Below are positions 60,008-64,000 of a DNA stretch of 64,000 nucleotides, one piece after another; position 1 is the first letter of the stretch; every line of letters starts with the position of its first letter. Source of the stretch: Sphaerisporangium rufum (GTDB lineage: Bacteria; Actinomycetota; Actinomycetes; Streptosporangiales; Streptosporangiaceae). Position numbers and translations under genes: made by a program. Location of the stretch: contig NZ_BOOU01000052.1 of the NCBI RefSeq assembly GCF_016863395.1, positions 110,653 to 174,652 of the forward strand. The letters run 5' to 3'. The notes under the pieces are model-generated. The model did not search any database. It was not told the origin of the DNA and saw only the letters and a program-made list of their open reading frames with translations.

Positions 60008-62020
60008 GTGAGCACACCGCCGCCAGGGACCGGACCGCTGTCGCCGGAGTTCTCCGGCATCGACCCGCACCTGATGGGCGGCTTCATCACCGAGCTGGAG
60101 CACGCCCGCGGCGTGATCGGTGAACGCACCGAGGCCATCCGCCGGGTCTTCGCCGCCAACGGCGTCCCGGCCGCCTCGCTCGACCCGATCGCCGAGGTCG
60201 AGCGCTGGATCGACGAGCGCCTCCCCGACCTGCGCCGCCGCAACCAGATAGCCCAGGCCACCGCCACCCTCCCCGACTGGTCCCCCGACGGTTCCGCCGG
60301 CCTGGTGCCGTACGAGGAGAAATCCACCCTGCCCGTCGCCGAGGCCCGCCGGCTCGGCCGGGACCTCGCCGCCGACTACCACAAGGCGGGGCTGAACAAC
60401 GTCCTGGACATCGGCCTCAACGACCGGTACCGCGCCATCGTGGACCGGCTGAACGAGCACGCGAACGACGCGGAGTTCACCGCCGCCTTCTTCGCCGCCC
60501 TCGGCGCCCGCGAGACGGTCATGCTGGCCGAGCGCCTCCGCCACGGCATCACCGAGGACGAGGACGGGGCGATCGCCGCCGTCAGCCGCGCGTTCGCCAC
60601 GGCGATCAGCGGCGGCGCGGCCGTGGCCGGGTTCGCCGCCGTCAGCAAGGCGATGAAGGGCAAGGCGGAGAGCGAGAAGGAACGCCGCAGCATGGGCGAC
60701 CTGCTGTCGGCCGGCCGGTTCCCCACCGAATGGCTGGCCCAGGTCGTCGCCACCCAGGTCTTCACGCCCGGTGACAAGACCTCCGGCAAGACCCTCGCCC
60801 CCTACCTGGCGGCCCTGGCCAAGGACCCCGGTGCCGCGCGGCTCGCCGTCTCGCTCGCCACCCGGGACGCACCGCTCCCCCGCGACGTCCTGGCCCGGCT
60901 GATGCCCAACCACCCCGCCACCGGCCGGACCGACAGCCGACCGCAGCTCGCCGACTTCCTCAAGAACCTCAACGACCGCGCGGCGATCGACGACACCTCC
61001 GCCGACACTTTCGGCAAGCTCCTCGCCGCCGCCTCCGGCGCCTACGACGAGCAGGACGGCCGGCACACCGACGCCGCCGCCCGCTTCGCCTTCACCGTCA
61101 TGACCACCGCCGACGACTTCAAGCTCGCCGCCCCCACCCGCATCCACCTCTCAGAAATCGCCGGCTCCTACGCCACCGAAATAGCCGTGGGCGCCAATTT
61201 CACCGATGTAGACCATCAGTCGGCCAGCACCTTAGGTGCAACGAAGAACCCGGTGCCAGGCCTCAGCGCCGCCTTTCGCTTGAGCCCTCAAGATACCTAT
61301 CGGTTCATCAAAACGTTCAGCAACACTCTCGACAACCAAGCTCCATTTCAACAAGGAATCGGCGACCTTGCTCTTAGATTGACCGGTACGGCGTCGCCTC
61401 AGATCATGGGACCGACAGATATTCGCCGCCTCAGCAACGTTTACCCCCTTCTTGGCGGGCTGCGTGGTCTACAGCTTGCAGCGCGTGAAGCATGGGGCGA
61501 CGCCAAAAAGCAGGCCGATGAAGAGCAAGGAAAAGCTTTCAGCTGGATATCGGGTAACGAGATGGGCGGACTAGGGATGATCGTCCCCGGGAAAGCCGTG
61601 GGGGCTGCCATATGGACATTTCTGTGTGCCGCATGGTCCACAGCAGACACCTTCAAATCAGACCCGCCCGATTACTCGGAAGAGACCCGCAAAGACGACG
61701 AGCTGGAGACACTAGGACGCCAGCACACCATCGCAAGTTCTCTTATGGCGATGGGTTTCACAGCGAAGGTATCGATTTCCAACTTCCAAGCCACCCTACC
61801 AACAGGAGTCCGGCTAGCGGACGACCAGGGCAATCTATTGCCCTTCACTGAGATCCTTAAGCAAGGAAAGCCAGCTCTAGGAGCTCTTCAGGACTGGTAT
61901 CGACGAAACGGCATGGGAGAGGGAGACGAGATGGCGATCGGAGAGCAGGCCCGGAAATTAGCCGACCTTTTCGATGGCAGAAAGTCATTTACCAAGGCAA
62001 ACACGAAGAGCTTAAGCTAA
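60008..62020 (+). CDS. DUF6571-like protein, C-terminus of different base composition
   Basis: This is a 670-residue protein. The N-terminus (SPEFSGIDPHLMGGFITELEHARGVIGE, then RRVFAANGVPAASL) is WXG-like helical, and the middle (HADAAARFAFTVMTTAD, VPGLSAAFRLSPQDTYRFIKTFS) matches my memory of DUF6571 proteins of actinomycetes. It has no classical signal peptide, so an ESX-type route is possible. From about 61165 to the stop the GC drops clearly and codon choice changes, while the frame stays open. The last 280 residues thus look like a swapped or diverging C-terminal module. A WXG100-like gene lies downstream. Confidence 0.65.
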   Translation: MSTPPPGTGPLSPEFSGIDPHLMGGFITELEHARGVIGERTEAIRRVFAANGVPAASLDPIAEVERWIDERLPDLRRRNQIAQATATLPDWSPDGSAGLVPYEEKSTLPVAEARRLGRDLAADYHKAGLNNVLDIGLNDRYRAIVDRLNEHANDAEFTAAFFAALGARETVMLAERLRHGITEDEDGAIAAVSRAFATAISGGAAVAGFAAVSKAMKGKAESEKERRSMGDLLSAGRFPTEWLAQVVATQVFTPGDKTSGKTLAPYLAALAKDPGAARLAVSLATRDAPLPRDVLARLMPNHPATGRTDSRPQLADFLKNLNDRAAIDDTSADTFGKLLAAASGAYDEQDGRHTDAAARFAFTVMTTADDFKLAAPTRIHLSEIAGSYATEIAVGANFTDVDHQSASTLGATKNPVPGLSAAFRLSPQDTYRFIKTFSNTLDNQAPFQQGIGDLALRLTGTASPQIMGPTDIRRLSNVYPLLGGLRGLQLAAREAWGDAKKQADEEQGKAFSWISGNEMGGLGMIVPGKAVGAAIWTFLCAAWSTADTFKSDPPDYSEETRKDDELETLGRQHTIASSLMAMGFTAKVSISNFQATLPTGVRLADDQGNLLPFTEILKQGKPALGALQDWYRRNGMGEGDEMAIGEQARKLADLFDGRKSFTKANTKSLS

Positions 62021-62024
62021 GCAA

Positions 62025-62489
62025 TCATGGCTCCAGGCACAAGGTTTCGCCACTTACCTTGTAGACACCAGGCCTCAGAGAGTCGAGGGTCAGCTTTGCC
62101 CCTTCCTTCTTATTCTCTACAACAATAGCGCGCTCCAAGGATTTCCCGTCGACGATCCGATACTCCGCGACACGCGGAAGCGCCCCCAAGAGAGCCGTTC
62201 GAATGTTCTCCGGGCTCATTTTATTGTCGAGATCCATACCAGTGGCCGAAAAGGTCTGCTTCGCCTTACCATCAGCACAGGAAATGCTCTTCCCGCCAGG
62301 ATCCGTGACCATGACGTTCCGCGCGTTCCGCTCTTTCAGAAGACGCAAAATATGAGTCTTGAGGGTTTGGCTCGCCTGAGGCAAAGTAGGAGATCCGTCG
62401 GATGCGCATGCCACTAGACTGAAAATCGCAACCAAGGACAGCACCACATATTTGCCCATAGGCCTTAAAAAACGGGACAGGTTAAGCAT
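62025..62489 (-). CDS. Lipoprotein convergent with DUF6571-like gene
   Basis: This 154-residue protein has a basic N-terminus, a hydrophobic stretch and lipobox LVAC, and is predicted to be anchored outside the membrane. The mature domain (SDGSPTLPQASQTLKTHILRLL) has a Cys pair (SISCADGK and the C-terminal TLCLEP). SD GGAGG precedes ATG 62489. The gene shares the low GC of the end of the DUF6571-like gene. Its stop lies 5 nt from that gene's stop, so the two may have moved together. No family recognised. Confidence 0.75.
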   Translation of the reverse strand: MLNLSRFLRPMGKYVVLSLVAIFSLVACASDGSPTLPQASQTLKTHILRLLKERNARNVMVTDPGGKSISCADGKAKQTFSATGMDLDNKMSPENIRTALLGALPRVAEYRIVDGKSLERAIVVENKKEGAKLTLDSLRPGVYKVSGETLCLEP

Positions 62490-62603
62490 GCTGGTTGCCT
62501 CCAGATCCGATCGCAAGCTGGACGGTCCCCATGATTCCAGTTGCAGCACCGTGCCATCTAGTATCTACTCAACTGAGACTTACCTCGTGGTCGGAGTTTG
62601 GCG

Positions 62604-62906
62604 TTGCCTGTAGATGACGATCTAGTACCGAACCCTCGGCATCACGACCTGGAACTGGCCTTGGCAGAGGTGCGAGCGCATGCTCACATGCTTGAGACTG
62701 TGCTGGATCCACCCTGCGCCCGATTTGGTAGCAATAATGTCTGGGTGGGGCCGAAAGCGCGGATGTTCGGCGACGAGTTGAACGGTCGCCGCAACCGGAT
62801 CAAGAGCGCTGTTCAGCACGTCATTGCAGAGTTGGAAGCGGAGCTGCGCTCCACCCCGAACAAGGTGTCACGCGCGATGGCTTCTGGCATGGCGTCCTGG
62901 AGTTGA
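62604..62906 (+). CDS. WXG100-like small protein
   Basis: This protein is about 100 residues, helical, with the pattern of ESX-type WXG100 proteins: LALAEVRAHAHMLETVL, NNVWVGPKARMFGDELNGRRNRIKSAV, VIAELEAELRSTPNKV. WVG stands for the W-x-G turn. TTG 62604 is chosen because GGAG lies 7 nt before it; TTG 62598 is too close. A -10-like TAGTAT is at 62559-62564. Such proteins form helical-hairpin dimers and are secreted by type VII systems or act as partners of larger effectors. No secretion ATPase is in the window. Confidence 0.6.
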   Translation: MPVDDDLVPNPRHHDLELALAEVRAHAHMLETVLDPPCARFGSNNVWVGPKARMFGDELNGRRNRIKSAVQHVIAELEAELRSTPNKVSRAMASGMASWS

Positions 62907-62941
62907 GGGTTCAGTCAGTGCGCGCCAAGACCCAGGTGTGG

Positions 62942-64000
62942 TCACGGAAGCTTCTGTGAGCCGGACACCGGCAGCGCGGCCAACGCCGCCTGCCATTCGG
63001 CCGTGGTCGCACCGACGTCGGCGAGCAAGGCGTCGAACTCGTGGGCGCGGACCATCACTGTGACACTTTCCCCTGGGGGCCGATCTCGCACGGCTCCTGC
63101 GGCGGTGTGGCAGGCCTCCTCAACCTCGCCCGCTCGGGCCAAGGCACCGGCGTAGGCGAGGCGCACCAAGGTGGGATCGTTTGAGTCCCCCGCGTCGTAA
63201 GCGGTCAGCGTGCGGGTCACCGCGTCTGCGGCACCGGCCAGATCGCCGAGGTCCGACCGTCCCTTCGCCTCGTAGAAGGCGTGCCGTTCCCGCTGGAAGG
63301 ACAGGATGCCGGGCTGCACGGCGTCGGCCGGGCAACGGTCCAAGGTGTACCGGGATCGGTTGATGGCGCGGTCGAATGCGGCGCGGTCGCCGAGGGTGGC
63401 GTGGGCCAGGGCGGCGAACCCCCACATCCAGGCGATCGCCGGCGTGGCGCCTACGGCGTGTTCCAGCCGGGGGCCGACCATGGCGAGGGCGGCTCTCGGT
63501 TCACCCGAGTACGTGGGAATGAGCGCGGTGCTGGCCAGGGCGAGGTCGGCGAGCTGACGATCGCCGGCCTCGTCGGCCGCCCGGGCCGCGGCGGCGTACC
63601 AACGGCGTGCCAGACCGAACCGGTCGGCACAGAACATGATCTCACCGATGACGATGGAGAGTTGGGCGCCGACGCGGGTAAGGCGCCGCTGCGCGTCAGC
63701 CGGCTGGCGATGACCGAGCAGTTCGCGGACGCTCGTGAGGTGGTGCACCGTCTCGGCCAACGACGACATCGGCGGCACCCGTCCACCGAGCCGCCGCGCC
63801 TCATTTTCCAGGTGAAGGAGTCGTGCTTCGCTCACATTGGTCGCGTCGAGCGCCTGTTCCAGCAGGTCCGGCCCCCGGGTGATGCTTTCCGCGAGGCCAA
63901 CGGCCATGGTCGTGGCGCCAAGATGGAAGACCTCTCGCCGGTTCGTGGCGGCCTCCCGGTGTTCAGGGCGCGGCAATTGGGCGCCTGGGTCTTTCTCTCC
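62942..64000 (-). CDS. XRE-TPR family transcriptional regulator, N-terminus beyond window
   Basis: The frame is open through the right edge, so the start and the expected N-terminal helix-turn-helix are not visible. The visible 350 residues are a chain of TPR-like helices (ARRWYAAAARAADEAGDRQLADLALAS, WMWGFAALAHATLGDRAAFDRAINRS, EVEEACHTAAGAV) following the linker NRREVFHLGATTMAVGLAESI. This is the usual C-terminal half of large actinomycete XRE regulators. It ends close after the WXG100-like gene, convergent with it. Confidence 0.75.
   Translation of the reverse strand, partial: GEKDPGAQLPRPEHREAATNRREVFHLGATTMAVGLAESITRGPDLLEQALDATNVSEARLLHLENEARRLGGRVPPMSSLAETVHHLTSVRELLGHRQPADAQRRLTRVGAQLSIVIGEIMFCADRFGLARRWYAAAARAADEAGDRQLADLALASTALIPTYSGEPRAALAMVGPRLEHAVGATPAIAWMWGFAALAHATLGDRAAFDRAINRSRYTLDRCPADAVQPGILSFQRERHAFYEAKGRSDLGDLAGAADAVTRTLTAYDAGDSNDPTLVRLAYAGALARAGEVEEACHTAAGAVRDRPPGESVTVMVRAHEFDALLADVGATTAEWQAALAALPVSGSQKLP

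Overview
The window is high-GC DNA with the gene style of an actinomycete. Evidence: GTG and TTG starts, many 4-nt ATGA/GTGA overlaps, an SSI-type protease inhibitor, a BTAD/SARP-type regulator, XRE-TPR regulators, a CGNR regulator, an ECF sigma factor, WXG100-like and DUF6571-like proteins, and a very frequent promoter layout in which a TANNNT hexamer ends 6-8 nt before the start codon (leaderless transcripts). A member of the Streptosporangiales (for example Thermomonosporaceae) fits best, but the order is an inference.

Layout. 1-12.1 kb: a ferritin-like diiron protein (cut by the left edge), two DUF202 membrane proteins, a lipoprotein, a CPA1 Na+/H+ antiporter, an acidic low-complexity protein, a DinG/XPD-type helicase, a secreted carboxylesterase and a NarL-type two-component pair. 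12.1-17.1 kb: a minus-strand shikimate operon (aroC-aroK-aroB-aroQ plus an SGNH hydrolase) behind a prepilin peptidase. 17.3-26.4 kb: an SSI-like inhibitor, SseB-like protein, MFS exporter with divergent CGNR regulator, a ring-opening amidohydrolase with carbamate kinase, and a large secreted subtilisin-like protease. 26.5-34.3 kb: a Doc-like toxin/antitoxin pair, an aminotransferase, a DUF418-nitrilase unit led by an 18-codon leader ORF, and an ECF sigma factor with a membrane partner and a diverged paralogue of that partner. 34.5-43.6 kb: acyl-CoA carboxyltransferase, CaiB-type CoA-transferase, haloacetate-dehalogenase-like hydrolase with BTAD regulator, DUF2786 protein, and a MerR regulator facing a methyltransferase through a MerR-type promoter.

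The right third is accessory. 43.8-47.5 kb holds a NUDIX hydrolase, a thymidylate-kinase-like P-loop kinase and a MoaA-like radical SAM protein next to an XRE-TPR regulator. This looks like a nucleotide-modification module, but two of its parts appear damaged: the radical SAM motif reads CxxxSxxC, and the regulator has lost its HTH. 47.2-48.5 kb is a protein with a possible permuted papain-like domain and proline-free collagen-like Gly-X-Y repeats whose reading frame breaks after the repeats. 51.9-58.1 kb is a complete type I restriction-modification operon (hsdM-hsdS-hsdR), abutting a decayed copy of part of a nearby hydrolase gene. 60-62.9 kb has a DUF6571-like protein with a sharp internal GC drop, a lipoprotein and a WXG100-like protein. 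The window ends inside a second XRE-TPR regulator.

I saw no rRNA or tRNA genes, CRISPR arrays, transposases or integrases. All functions are read from motifs and remembered family features; no database search was run.
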